Shown here: one piece after another, positions 37,861-50,496 of the stretch | Numbering within the stretch: the first letter of the stretch is position 1 | Layout of the letters: each line of letters starts with the position of its first letter | Position numbers and translations under genes: made by a program | From: Mercurialis annua | Taxonomy: Eukaryota; Streptophyta; Magnoliopsida; Malpighiales; Euphorbiaceae | Length of the DNA stretch: 64,000 nucleotides | Assembly (NCBI RefSeq): GCF_937616625.2 | Contig: NC_065574.1 | Coordinates: forward strand, 53,286,052 to 53,350,051 | Reading direction: 5' to 3' | The notes under the pieces: model-generated | Told to the model about the DNA's origin: nothing | Seen by the model: the letters and a program-made list of their open reading frames with translations, nothing else | The model's database searches: none

Positions 37861-40798
37861 ATTGTTTGATTTTTTCGTGTCTAGTTTTACAAGTGTCCTA
37901 AATATACTAATTTATGTATAGTATAAATACCTTTCATATAACATTTACTCATTAACTTGCTATAAATTGAACTATAATTTTAAAATTCAATTTAAATATT
38001 ACCAATTGTAATCTCTAACCACTTAATATTTGTATTAAACTCAGCCAATGAAACTATAAAAGAAATTTTTCTAAAGTTTATACTTCGTACCCTAAAAAAG
38101 TTGATATTTACGTGGAGTATTTCTTGATCATGACATGCGAACCAATGGTATTTTGACAGCTTCCGTATACTTGGGTTAACGATAAAGAATATAACAATGA
38201 TTTCTCCTCGACACTACTCCAAGACCTAGAAATTACTAGGTTGTACCGATGCAAATGGCCGGTGCATCACACATACAATAACTTGTGACAAAGTTTATCA
38301 AATGTATCTAGTCCACATATATATATATATATATATATCAAAGTTATCTTCCCTAAAATCAAAATCCGAAGTAGCTTATGTAGAAAAAAGTAAATTTATA
38401 TGTCCAACATTATATTAAATTTATCAAATATATCATAATAAATTTAAAAAGTATGATCCGATAATTTTTTAATTTATTTAATTTATGTCTAAACAATAAA
38501 TAATAAGGATAAATGATTTAATTCATACAAGTAAAATATATTTTATTGCTTAACTTTTTTTGATAACGCAACTGAAGGAAAAAAAATTATCTAATTAATT
38601 TTATGAAAAAGTATACATTATAATTAAAATAATTTTATTTTTATAAAAAATATTATAAAATATCTCCTTAAATATGAATTGGTTTATCATTCAATAATAT
38701 AAAATTTTAAATCATATTTTATTTGTATTAATTAAACTCTTCATTTTTTTATTTACTTTTGGAATATAATTGTCATAATTTGTAAAATTAAGATACAAGA
38801 CTATTAAAATTATTTTAAAAAAAAATACTTCTAGTTTGAAATTCTAAAGTTTTGATTCATCCAAAAAGATAACTTAAGAAAATGATCATTGACTAGGTGA
38901 CCCCCTTATATTCATTGTAATCTTTGTAGCTATCTTTTAGATTTTGATAGGATGAGAATGACAAAGATTGCAATTTCCCTCAACTTTGAAATGTTAAGTC
39001 ATTTTGAACATTCAAAATATTTAGCTAGATTTGAGTGGTAGTCTTAATTAAGTATCTTTATATGGGAGAATAAAGCACTAAACCGGATGTAGTTGTCTTG
39101 TTAACTTTGAGATGATCAAGAACAATCAAATCATTCATGACCTAAGAAATGATGCATAACACAATAGGTAATGAGAAAAATGGTCAATTGCATAATAATG
39201 TACGGCATGCCAATTAGGGTATTGATTGTTATCTAGCTTATCTTTTTGGTTGTTTTTGTATAATTTCTTTTGAATTAGGTTTTTTTTTTAATTCATTTCA
39301 ACTTTTTTTTGAAATCATTAAATCTCATTAAATCGAATATGAAACAGTTACTTATTTAAAAAAATTCAGGATAATTCAAAAACTAAACCTGATGACTTGA
39401 CATAGAATAAAGAACTTGATGCCCGATTCGCAGATCTTACTTACGAAAATAAAAATAAAATATTAAATGTTTTGCTAAATAAGTGCAGTCTTTGATCACT
39501 CTTCAATCGAACTTCTCCAGTCACTCACAAACTCACAACATTCCCTTTAATCGCCACTTAATAACTTCTTCATAAAAAAAAAGACAGCAAATCTTTCACA
39601 GAAAAATGACAATAAACCTTCTATAAAGAAAGAGCAAAATAAAACATTTAGAAAAAAGACAAACAATGAAAAATAAATAAAACTAATATAGCTCATAAAC
39701 GATTTCATTTTGTTATTGAAAGATCTTCAATCTATTTTCGCTTCTTGATAATTGAATTGCGCTTCGTTAATTTTTAATCCATCAAGAAAAAATGAAAAAG
39801 AATCGTTATTTATTATATCCGATGAAATTAAAATAACATAAAGAAAGAGATAGCTACCGTCAATAAAGAAAATTAAACCATTAATGGCAGCCAGAGAAAA
39901 AATGAAAAAACAATTCTTGGCGGTTAGGGTTTGTTTAGAGAGAAAAATTGTTTTTTTTTGGAATTTAATCGAAGTATATTTAACTCATTTCAATTAAGAA
40001 GCTTAAATTCGGTTAATTTATACCATTATTTATAAAATATAAAAAAAATAAGTCACAACTTTTTAATTTAAAAATGGTATAGATACTGAATTTTACTTCT
40101 CCAATTGAAATAAATTTGAAGGATTCTAAAAATTGAGGTAATAGCTAGCTTGGTTTTTTAGTCTTTCTTCTCTTACTTTCTAAAATCCTAATAACACCAC
40201 ACGGCTCGCAGGGGGGTTGATTTTGGCCTTTTTTTTTTCAGAATCACCTTCTTAATTCTTAAATCTCAGCCAAATTAGTACTTTTTTTGTTTTATTATAG
40301 TTATCCCAGATTTTAAATATGTTTGGTGTTTTTCTCGTCCTTTAAGAAATTTATGCTTTTCTTTATGGAGTTTTTAATCATACCTTTTATGACATTTTTT
40401 TATTTTTTTATAAATTTATTATCGAAGCATAGATCTGAAGTAGTTATGAAGGAATTTTTATTTTTGATATTCTTTCAATCAGACTCATCTAAAAACCAAA
40501 GACTCAATTTGTAGTGTAAAATAACCATTTAGTGGAGCAGACGGATCACCAAATTCCATATTTAAAGAGTTTCGTCAACGAGTTTGAAAAATTTAAATAT
40601 TAATTTTATTATTTTACGAGTGTTCTTCTCCGTTACTTAATTTCGGATCAAGTTATACTTTTATCTCTCTATTAATGAAATATCATTATTGTTATAAAAA
40701 AAATGAAAGATCCTCATTCAATTTTGAATTATATTTATGGTTGATAAATAAAATAGAATATACCAATGAAAACTTAAGCAATATTCTGCTAAAAGTTG
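37861..40798. other. AT-rich spacer with (TA) microsatellite
   Basis: No gene is recognised. A (TA) run lies near 38319-38338. Confidence 0.5.
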
Positions 40799-41241
40799 GG
40801 CTAATAATCACCCATGGTCTGATTCGTTGATTTGTTCATCATGAACAGATCTGTGAATTTATTCATGAAGAACATATTGTTCTTCATCATGAAGAACAAA
40901 TCGGAAAAATTTCTGGCAGTGGGGCGATGGTTGGGTGGCGGCGAGCGGGATGATCGGGTGATTTGGTTTGGGTTGAGTTGAGTTGGGTGACTTTTTTTTA
41001 TTTTAATTAAATAGAGAGATATTTTGGTGTTTTACTTTTTTAGAGTATTTTGATGACGTGGTGCCACCAAATTTTTTTTTTAGAATGTCAGTTATCAAAA
41101 AATACGGTATCAGGGGTATTTTCGTTCTCAGGAGGTCTAGCGAGCGTCGCCATAAAAATTAAGGGATTTAGTGATCGATTTTACATCAGGAGGTTTCATG
41201 ATCGGAGATCCAAAAATCAAAGGTCATGAGTAATTATTAGC
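40799..41241. mobile_element. Shortened relative of the 33-kb Mutator foldback
   Basis: The ends GGCTAATAATCACCCATGG and CATGAGTAATTATTAGC match the 33067-33859 element. So do the right-arm words TATTTTCGTTCTCAGGAGG, TAGCGAGCG and TTAGTGATCG. The left arm is mostly lost. The centre holds an ATGAAGAACA hairpin (about 40866-40890). Flanks do not show a 9-bp duplication. Confidence 0.65.
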
Positions 41242-41850
41242 AAAAAAAAAATGTAAACAATAGATTCTTTTTCTATCAACTTCAACACCAAAAATTCAAC
41301 GGCGTAATCCCTAATCCTTTAAACATCAAAAAGAAAGTAAAAAAGAATAAAATTAATGATTTGTTTTGTATGTAGGTAAAAAAGGGCTTTCAATAGATAT
41401 GGCGTCTCCCCAGTCATTTTCTTTAGATGCATATCTTGCCGGATAATCTTAGACTTTGTCCCTAACGGTAGTACTAGAAGGAAAAGAAAAAAAATCAACC
41501 ACATTAATTCCCATGGGACAAAAAAAACATCTATAAATTGTTTTAAACTTTTTTTATTTTCGTATGTCCTATTTTATATTTTTATTTTTGTTAATATTTT
41601 TATTTTTTTTATTTATTTTTAGTACTAATGAACTAAGTCACAAAACATAAAAAAATAAATTGTATTCAAGATAGAAGGAAGTACATCAAATGCTAAATAA
41701 ACAGACTAGTACATTAAATCCAACACTTGATCTACTCAGCAGAAAATATAATAACTAAATAAAATTTCGAAAGATGAAAGTTTAACGATGCAAAACAACC
41801 GAGCATAATGTTTGTATGCAATTTATATAAATTTTTATCTTTAAATTTAC

Positions 41851-42030
41851 GGAATGTTCTTACCTAGTCCCGGTCCATGAAAAATTCATAGACCTATCCA
41901 ATGAAGTGTTAGAGAAATGTAAAGAAAGAGAAAATAATGAAAAGGGAGAGAAAATTGTATTAGATTTTCTAACACTTCATTGGATAGATGCATGGAAAAT
42001 TCATGAATCAGGTTTAGGTAAGAATTTCTC
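41851..42030. mobile_element. Mutator-type MITE, 180 bp, perfect 9-bp TSD
   Basis: Inverted arms start GGAATGTTCTTACCTAG and end AGGTAAGAATTTCTC. They pair through TCCAATGAAGTGTTAGA. The duplication TAAATTTAC is perfect at 41842-41850 and 42031-42039. It is non-coding. Confidence 0.9.
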
Positions 42031-43019
42031 TAAATTTACTTCATTTTTAACTTCACTGTAACTATAAAAACTCTAATTTGTCTAGAATTTTAAAATCCGA
42101 AGCTCGAAAAAACCAGAAAAAAATCTGAAACGTAGAAAATACCTAAATCATTTAGGTTTACTCTCCAACTGTCAATAAGGCTTTTCCAAAGGTATACTAC
42201 ATGTTCCGGACCCCTACCGCTTCCCAACAAAATTAAAATTACTTGATAAAAATTTACAAAAATAAGAAAATTAAATAACATTATAATGTAACGGTTGAAA
42301 CTAATGTATATGTTGTTGATAACTTCTGAGAATCGTCTAATTATAAGATATTCTTTTAATTTCTTTTTGTAGCTTTGCCAGATAAAAAAAAATTAAAGTG
42401 AATGTACCCAAATCAGTGCATTCACTTTCTAAAGAAAAATTATGACAATGTTGGATCAATAGCCATTTGGTTTATTGGAAGCTGAGTGGCACTTGAAAAA
42501 TAGATATTTTTAAACAAATTATGATATTTTGATTATAGACTAGCTAGTTATTGAAAATGAATTAATAGACTGGTATATTTGCTTTTATAAATTAGTTTCT
42601 TAATTACTATATTTTCTTTTTATATGCAATTAATATAAATTATAAAATTGATGAAGTAATTTAAAATATTTTTATTCATTACTTAAAAAAACATTTACTC
42701 TGAAATTAATTTTTTTGTTTTTTCCATATTTAAAACATGTTAAAAATATATCAGCAACTTGTATCTATGATGTAATTTTTATAAGCAAAATTTTAAACAT
42801 TAAAAGTGATTTATTTTTATTTTTTAAGATAAAAGTAATTTGTTTTGGGCTTATAAGTAATTTTTTAGATATTTTATGGTTAACTCTTTATAAATGTATA
42901 ATTAGTTTTTAAATTTATTCCAATGTTGTGTTTTTATAAAAAAAGAAAAAATTGTATTCAATATTACACAGTGATATAAATATATCATATTACCAAACAA
43001 ATTGACCCATTTTAGACTA

Positions 43020-43573
43020 CTAGTTTCGCATTACGTGCTATGCACGTGGCTCGTAACATAACTCGTCAATGAACATATTAATAAATTTATTAAATTATAT
43101 CAATTTTTTATTTACAATTAATATTAAATTAGTTAATAATTTGTATAAAAGTAAATATAATATATTCGGTTATTAAATTTTTTTCCATACTGAATTTATT
43201 CTTCTTTTGATTTTATAATAATCATAATTAAATAATTAATTTAATTTTATAATAATATCTTTAAAAATAATAAGATAGAAAATTAAATAATAATATATTG
43301 ACCAAATACAATGTTTTAATTTTGTAGTTCAATCAAACTAAATGATAGGTATTCCTACTAATTTGGAGACAATTTAGTTATTTTTACATACTAAAAGCTA
43401 AATTGGAGATAATTTAGCTACCTATTCTAATTAGGACTTTAATTACAATAGTGATTAATTAAATAACTAATTAGTTAATGATTATAAAACCTTTATTTAG
43501 TAGTAAACTGGAAAGTATTATTCAGTAAATTTGCCTGTCCCCCCCCCATCCGTGCTTTTATATATAGTATAGA
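43020..43573 (-). mobile_element. Non-autonomous Helitron, 554 bp
   Basis: On the minus strand it starts TCTATACTATATATAAAAGC and ends with an ACGTGCATAGCACGT hairpin, ten bases and then CTAG. It sits between A (43574 on the minus strand) and T (43019), the Helitron A/T insertion rule. There is no target duplication and no Rep/helicase gene. Its ends match those of the element at 61736-63165. Confidence 0.92.
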
Positions 43574-43701
43574 TTTATGGTTTTTTCGATAAATTGCAGA
43601 AATTTAAATATTATATAGATTAAATAACATTATATTTAAAGATATAAAAACATATCAATGAGATATATTTAAAATAATATATGTTTATTAAAATTTATAA
43701 T

Positions 43702-44230
43702 TTAATTCTTTTTATAAAAACTCTCTCCACTCAAAATTAAACAAAAATATAAAAAATATAATATCAATAAAATTTTAAAAATGAAAAATATCTTTTGGGT
43801 CGCCTTAGGAATAGCAGAAGAATAGATGTGGGGGCAAACAAACACGTGCCAAAATTGTAATCCCGCGTACAAGGCCTCGCCAGATTTTTGACAGTGACGT
43901 GGATTTTTGTTATTCGTAGCTTTATTTCTCCCGTCAAGTCTATTGAATCCAGGTTGGCCTATGTCAAGTAACCCCATAATTGTATTTTTAAAACGCGTAA
44001 AATACAAATCGGAGGTGAGGGATGCAAAAACGTAATTAGATACTTCCCTAATTGTTGCAATATAATTATCCTAAGTCTGTTTTTTAAAATAAAAATATTA
44101 ATTATGGGGTTATTTGACCCAAAAATGAAGAATTTTGGGGTTAGTTGCTCAAAAAAGTATAAATTGGGCTAGATGACCCCGTGCCACAAGTTCAGGGGGC
44201 GCGTTGACCCTTTGTTCAAACATATTTGAT
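43702..44230. other. Unassigned stretch with one MITE-like end
   Basis: 43780-44000 is somewhat GC-richer but encodes no protein I recognise. At 44180-44225 the words CCACAAGTTCAGGGGG..GACCCTTTGTTC resemble the terminus of the 22.3-kb MITE family. A partner end was not found. Confidence 0.35.
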
Positions 44231-44744
44231 ACTGAAAAAGAAATAGTTACACACTTATACTGACCCAAACCGCTAATCTTCTAACAAAAATAGCTATTCC
44301 ATTTTATTTATCATTCTATCACTTTTAAAATATTAATAAATAATTTAATATAATAGATATATTTTTATAATTTTTTTTAAAATACAATAAGCAAACACGT
44401 AATCAATTTTCTATCTAACAAATGAAAAAAAAAATCAGTGTTAATTTTGAAACACCAAAACATATAATAAGTGATAAACAAACTGAAATGGATAAAGTGT
44501 GTGTCTAATATAACAACAAATTTTAGGAAATAAAATATATTATAAAAATAATTGTATAATTAGGCTAAATCCATTATTATGCTTTTTATAGTTTAATGAA
44601 TACGGCACATACAATCATTTATAAAGATATCTCAGCAACTGATTCGGTCATCTGGTTAAATTTACACAACCAAAATGTAATTTTTAAACCGGATAACTGT
44701 ACTAATAATAAATTTTACCATAATATGTCTATCATCACTAATCA

Positions 44745-45105
44745 GAAAAGTTAGTTTAATGATTAAAAATGACCAAATTTTTTATAAAAATTATACAAAA
44801 ATTCAAATCTTATAATTTTATCCAATTTGTCCTGAAACGCAGAATTTTGTTTCAATAATGTCCAACTACAAGATTTTACTTATGTGGCGATGATGTGCAG
44901 CATTGCCACATCAGCGGCACGTATCCGCCATATCAACAAAATCGCGTAGTTGGACATTGTTAAAACGAAAATTTACATTTCATGATGATACTAATAAATT
45001 TAAAAGATTTATACTTTTGTGAAAATTTCTTCAAAGATTTAGCATTTTTTAATTATTTGACCATAAAAGTTTGATAATTTTCTTTCAAAGATCAAATTTT
45101 TTGTG
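44745..45105. mobile_element. Foldback MITE with AATGTCCAACTAC arms
   Basis: The arms AATGTCCAACTACAAGATTTT and its mirror CGCGTAGTTGGACATTGTT flank a centre with ATGTGGCGATG / CAGCATTGCCACAT. The similarity continues outward into ATGACCAAATTTTTTATAAAA-like arms. Borders are approximate and no duplication was set. Confidence 0.6.
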
Positions 45106-45152
45106 AGTAACAACTCTCCCATCAATATTCAAAGTATTTGTGCCTCTGTTAC

Positions 45153-45875
45153 CACTATAAAAAAACTAATTTTAATAACAATTACTACAGCGATTATTGG
45201 AATCGTTATAAAGTATATAATATCTTTTATAACGACTATTTTAGTGTCATTTTTATATAATTATCTCAAATTGTTGTAAAAAATATATTTTTTTATAATA
45301 ATTCATTTATATTATTTTTCAAATATAATTGTTTTTAACGACTAATCGAGTCACTATAAATAATTTATTTTTAAGAATTAATTTGTGTCGTTTTTAAATA
45401 TAATCATTTTACAACAAAAATATAATTTCTCTCTAAAAGAAAGAAAAATTAAAAATCTCACATCGTAAAAAAGTGAAAGGGAAATGTTGTAATGTGATTG
45501 TGAAAGAAAAGAATATTTTACTTTTAAAGTAATATTTTACTTTTATAAATATCAAATCCATGAGAAAGAAAAAATACTAAATTTAAATAGTTTGTAAACC
45601 TTAAACTATAAAAAGTATTTTTTTTACAAAATATATTACATATTATAACAAAAGTTAATGTTATAACTTTTGACAATAAATTTTCATAAACGTAAATTTT
45701 ATTAACAGTTAGTTTTAATAGTATTTGTAATCAATTAGCAGTGACCCATACTAACAAAGTCATAATAAAACAATTACATTATTATAATATGTACAATTAT
45801 TTTTATCATTACGATAATATTTTTAGTTTACATAATGAAATTCGGCATTGCTAACAAAATAAAAAAATTGTAGTG
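45153..45875. mobile_element. Possible non-autonomous CACTA element
   Basis: It begins CACTATAAAAAAACTAAT and ends AAAAAAATTGTAGTG. Sub-terminal words such as TAACAATTACTACAGCGATTATTGG, GTTATAAAG and AACGACTA recur. The flanking triplets TAC and CAC are close but not identical, so the borders need confirming. Confidence 0.45.
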
Positions 45876-46095
45876 CACAATTAAAAACACACATCCTAAA
45901 CAAGATCAAATCACCTTGTCATTAACTATAAGTATCTTTTATAATTACTTTACTTATTTATTACCATTTGATAAAATATATATTTTTATCTAATTATAAA
46001 ATAGATAAAGTGAATTGAGACCAAATTAACCATAAAAAATTCCTTCAAAAAACCATAAAAAATTCTTTCAAATTTATGTTTGTGTTATTGTCATA

Positions 46096-46379
46096 CTCCC
46101 TCCATTCTGAAATAGTTGTCGCTTTAACCATTTTCACACAAATTAAGAAATCAATAAATATGTCTAAAATTATAAGTATCTTTACTAAATTAGCCCTTCT
46201 TGAAACTTGTTAACATTAATTAGTATGACTCTTTATTTGTATTTTGTATTTTTTCAATGAATTGATGAGGGATATATGTGAAAAAATAGCAATAAATGCT
46301 TTCTTGATTTTCTAAAGTGACAAATATTATGGAACAAAAAAATCCCCCTAAAGCGACAACTATTTCAGAATGGAGGGAG
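46096..46379. mobile_element. Stowaway MITE, 284 bp
   Basis: The ends CTCCCTCCATTCTGAAATAG and CTATTTCAGAATGGAGGGAG are perfect inverted copies continuing through TTGTCGCTTT, flanked by TA at 46094-46095 and 46380-46381. It is non-coding. A classic Stowaway. Confidence 0.95.
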
Positions 46380-46381
46380 TA

Positions 46382-48250
46382 TGTTTTAATTTTTGCTTTT
46401 TTTATTTTAGAACTCTTCAGAAAGGCAAATCATTCAATAAAAGCATTTTAATATTCAACCGAATTAAGGACACAAGAAATTAAGTGAAACGGATCTTGTT
46501 ATAGTTAAAGAAAATTGTCATATTAATAAAAAAACTAAAATTAAAATGATAAAAGTAGTGGATTTTTTTTTTTTTTTTAAATATCGCACTGAAATTAGGA
46601 TTGAAAATTTTAAACTGACAAATATTCCATAATCATTTATAAGGTGCGACCACAGCCATATGTTGTAAATTCTACTACGTAGTCATTAGTACTCATTAGA
46701 AAGGCCCTGCAGCTTCATTGAGTGACACGTCATGGTATAGAAAAGAAGCCACGTGGCAGATAGCACGGAGCTTGAAAAACTTTAAACCATTTCAAATAAA
46801 CTCTTTAAAATTATCAAACTTTTTCATTTAAAAAATTTGATAATAATGTATCACTAAAAATCTAAAATTCATCATTAATTTTAAATTTTTTAGTTTTTTA
46901 AAATTTTCATTAAACCGGATGAACAAGAAACAGGTGGCTTCACTGGTTCTGCCACCAATTATCTTTTTAAAAATTTGAATAAATTTGTGTAGAGGCTTCT
47001 GTTTTTATCATTTTTTTTCAAAAAATTTTGCTATAAAATTACTTTTTTTGCATTTTTTATTTGCTTGATTTTTATTTTTTTGTACTTTATTTTTATTTTT
47101 TTCAATTCCTCTATTTATAAGTTTTTTAGTCCTGATAAAGGAGCGTGCAAAATCAAAATTGCACAGATAGAGTTATCTGAATGTGAACAAATTTATGATA
47201 AGAGTTTGCTGAACAAAACCGATAAAGTGTAAGAGTCTCGAATGGGTCTTGCCAATAAAATTTGGAAAGATCAAAGAGATTCAGAGTGTGTAACAGTTGT
47301 GTCACATTATTATAATAATACATGTAACATATTTTAATAAAAGTAATTTTATTATACATCTAAATTATCTAAAAATTAATTGAACTATAATAATATAATA
47401 AATTTAATTGTATATAGTTTATAAATAATTTATTATACATGTAATATTTTAATAAAAATAATTTAATTTTAATTTTAATTATCTATAAAATTTAATAAGA
47501 ATACTTCAGTCAGACATATAAATAAATGCATTTAAAATAAAATTAATTTTTTTGGAATAATTTAAAAGAAATATATTTATATATATTTATGGAGTGAGAA
47601 AATTTGATTCGAAGAGATTAATCAATTATTATATAGACTTATATGAAAATAAAATAAATTATATGACATCAAATTTAATTTCGAAAAGGAAAATAAGGAC
47701 CAAATTGCTACCAACTTGAAGATAATTTGACGATTACATTTGTCTGTTAACTGTTACATTTCATTTTCAAATGTATGACAATCCATCGTCCATGAAATTG
47801 TTGTTGTTGTTTGACACATAAGTATGACAATCTATTTTCTTAAAAACAAAATATTGTGCATCATCACCTCCGAATTTTGCTGATATATTGTATGTGTTTT
47901 TATCTTTACATTTACTAAATTTGAAAAGTGGAAACTTCATGCATTGGATTGTTTTATTAAAATTTCTTCCTTAGTTTATTTTCAGAATAAATATTTTTTT
48001 ACTATCTTACTTTAGATATTTTTTATCCATTTAATAATATGTCATATTAAATTTTTAGTATTTCAATAAAATTTTAATGTTTTTTTAGATAATTTTAATA
48101 TGTTATTTTTTTATTTTTCAATTAAACTATTTATATATTAATTATAATTTATACAATAATAAAATATTCTTTTTAAGGTATTATAGTTATAAAAATTTAA
48201 ATTTAACTTCACGAAATTATATATATATATATTTATTATCTTCACGAAAA
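46382..48250. other. AT-rich spacer
   Basis: I see no gene, no paired termini and no long repeat here. Confidence 0.5.
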
Positions 48251-48255
48251 CTATT

Positions 48256-48849
48256 TGATGGAGTCTGCCTTCTGAACCGGTGAGTGAACCTGCAAAACAG
48301 GGTAGAAGCTAACCGGACGGTGGTTGTCCGATTAACTCTCCGATGCTAAAGTCAGTTTAGAGCTTTGAGCAGCGTTTTGAGTATATGAATGTAATTGTGA
48401 TTCTAGGCATACCTCGTGCTCCTTTTATAGTAGTCGAATATACCTAGTAGAGTTGTATTAGGCAGGTGAATCCTACTTTGTAGGGATTCGGCCGTATCGT
48501 AGATATTCTCCTGATTTGTCGGGATCTACCTTAATCTGATAAGAGTCCTATTTAGGAACGTCTTCCTAAATAGTCTTATCTTCCTAAAGTAGAGTTTATC
48601 TTTCCATATGTAGTGTTTGTGTCCGAATAGGACAATATTTCCATACTTAGTCGTTTACCCGAATCCCGGACCTGACGCGCTCTTGGCGGATCATATGGGA
48701 TTCGGTCTTTATTAGCGTGTTACCGAATCTTAGAGATTCGGTATCTCCTTCATATCTTTCGGTCTTCAGGGGGAGTCCGATATCGTCTGAGAGTGGATCT
48801 CCTGCGACTCGGCTCCTATTATATTTACAATAGGATTCGGTATCCATCA
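48256..48849 (-). repeat. 3' LTR of the gypsy element
   Basis: 594 bp. It matches 53062-53655 except at two transitions (in AAAGTAGAGTTTATC and in AGTCCGATATCG). A TATAAAAGG box on the minus strand lies at 48421-48429. Confidence 0.97.
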
Positions 48850-48862
48850 TTAGCCCCCCCGC
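48850..48862 (-). promoter_or_regulatory. Polypurine tract
   Basis: On the minus strand CGGGGGGGCTAA abuts the 3' LTR (TGATGG). It is the expected plus-strand primer site. Confidence 0.75.
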
Positions 48863-49382
48863 AAGTGAGCTGAAGTAGTTTGGCATTTATGCCTTAGTGG
48901 ATTTTAGCTCTTTTGGAGCTGAGTTCTTTTATACGGGCGAGTCGTTTTATATTCTGGGCGAGTCGTTTCATATGTTTGTGGGTGACGTTTCTTCTTTAGT
49001 AAGATTCTGTGTTGCCACGTGTCGGCATTTAATGATTCAACGGTTAATGATTCAAAAGCGTTTTGTATTTAATCTCTTCGCATTTCTTCTTTTCCCTCTT
49101 ACTTTGCTTTTCGAATTTACTCTCATTTCTTGTAGCTATTTCCTTTTCGTTCTTCGTTTGATTATTTGATTCTTCGTGACTTGTTTTCTCCAGATTTTTC
49201 AGGTATGTTTTCTTTCGTCGTTTGGATGTTAATATGGCTTTCTTCTTTGTATATTCTCCATGATTTATATTCTGGAAATTCCTTCTGTACTTGGTGTTCT
49301 TCGATGTGTTCTTCAATATATTTTTTGTTTGATCCTTATTTTGTGTTTATGTTTGTGATTTGTTTATTTCTGGTGTGTGTAG

Positions 49383-49859
49383 GCTCTTCAATCTGTTTTG
49401 GTATTGAACGACCGCCGACAGTGTGCTGAGGAGGAGGTCGAGCGTCTGTCTGCTCTTTTGGCGACTTCCGAGTCTTAAAGGGCGAAATTGAAGGCCTCTT
49501 TGGAAGAGCATGATTCCCTTCTGGCGCAGCTCAAGGCGCAGGATGCGATTAATGATCGCCAAGTGAAAGTGATTGAGAAGAAGACTGATGACTTGACTCA
49601 AGAGATTGAGGAGCTCATTCGGATCAATTCCCTTGTTGGTGGGGAGAGGGACAGTCTTAGATCGGAGGTTGAAGGTCTTCACATCCGTCTGCTAGATACG
49701 AAGGCTTTTTACTCTGCTTTGATAAGCGAGTATCGCCTTGCGATTGGGAAGAAGCTTCTGGAGCAGAATCCTAATATTGATCTTTCTGGAGTTAACGGGT
49801 TGGATCCCCAGGCCATCGCCCGTGATCTCCTCGTTAAGATGTCTAAAGACCGCGTCTAG
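49383..49859 (+). pseudogene. Antisense coiled-coil ORF in the gypsy element
   Basis: The plus strand, opposite to gag, encodes ~158 residues from an AG splice-acceptor-like site at 49381-49382 (ALQSVLVLNDRRQCAEEEVERL) to a stop at 49859. One in-frame TAA at 49476-49478 interrupts it; beyond it 123 residues stay open from an ATG at 49488. The sequence is a heptad-rich coiled coil (EEHDSLLAQLKAQD, KTDDLTQEIEELIRIN, RDSLRSEVEGL) with a globular tail ending in LLVKMSKDRV. This resembles the C-terminal half of the antisense 'putative gypsy type transposon' proteins of Tat elements, but the N-terminal domain is missing. 48850-49382 upstream, with a possible intron from 49202, may be its leader. 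Whether it is a working short gene or a relic is open. Confidence 0.6.
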
Positions 49860-50496
49860 TAGTTTTCCTTTCGATTATATTTGCTGATGTATTAATTTTG
49901 CTTTTGTAATTCACAATTTATGAATATATATTTTCTTCGTGTTTCTTCGAAATGTGCTTTCGCTTTATACTTGTCTTGCCTTGAGGGTTATTCTAAACCC
50001 TGTTCTTGGCGTTGCTTTTTATAGAGTTAATCTAAACTCTTTTTTGTTTTTGTTTTTGTTTCGAGTTAATCTAAACTCTTTTTTGGCGATTTGCCTTTTC
50101 TGAGTTATTTTAAACTCATTTTTAGCCTTTTGTGGCGATTTGCCTGGTTCGGCGATTTTGCTTTGAGTTAATTTGAACTCATTTTCTTGGTCTTTAGCCT
50201 TTCGTGGCGATTTGCCTAGTTTGGCGATTTTGCCTTGAGTTAATTTAAACTCGTTTTCTTGGCTTTTAGCTTTTCTTGAGTTTGATCTTTAATTTATTTT
50301 TTTCTTCTTTCGTCTTTGATTTAGCCATTCGTGGCTGTTCTTGATTTTTATTTCTTTATTGGTTCGTCTGGCTAATCAGATGGTAGCAAGATTGAATTTT
50401 TATTGATAAAAAGATGGCATACAAAATATTAAAGATAGATTTGACGCCATCTGGTAAGACGGGAAGTCGTTACCGATGATGGGTCATTTTCCGTTC
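49860..50496. repeat. Array of alternating small hairpins
   Basis: Six copies of a GAGTTaatytAAACTC-type inverted repeat start at 49985, 50024, 50063, 50102, 50165 and 50237 (16 bp each). Between them are copies of GGCgatttGCC (50086, 50134, 50206, and 50223 with one extra T). It lies exactly between the 3' ends of the convergent gag-protease and antisense ORFs. The rest of the stretch is T-rich with no gene. Confidence 0.8.

Noticed and set aside
40799..41241. A 9-bp target duplication for this foldback
   Set aside because: The flanks TAAAAGTTG and AAAAAAAAA do not match, so I report the element without a TSD.
43702..44007. A 101-codon minus-strand frame
   Set aside because: No domain, biased composition and no splice or start context; taken as chance.
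48647..48886. Short minus-strand frame, also at 53453-53656
   Set aside because: It lies in both LTRs, so it is repeated non-coding LTR sequence rather than a gene.
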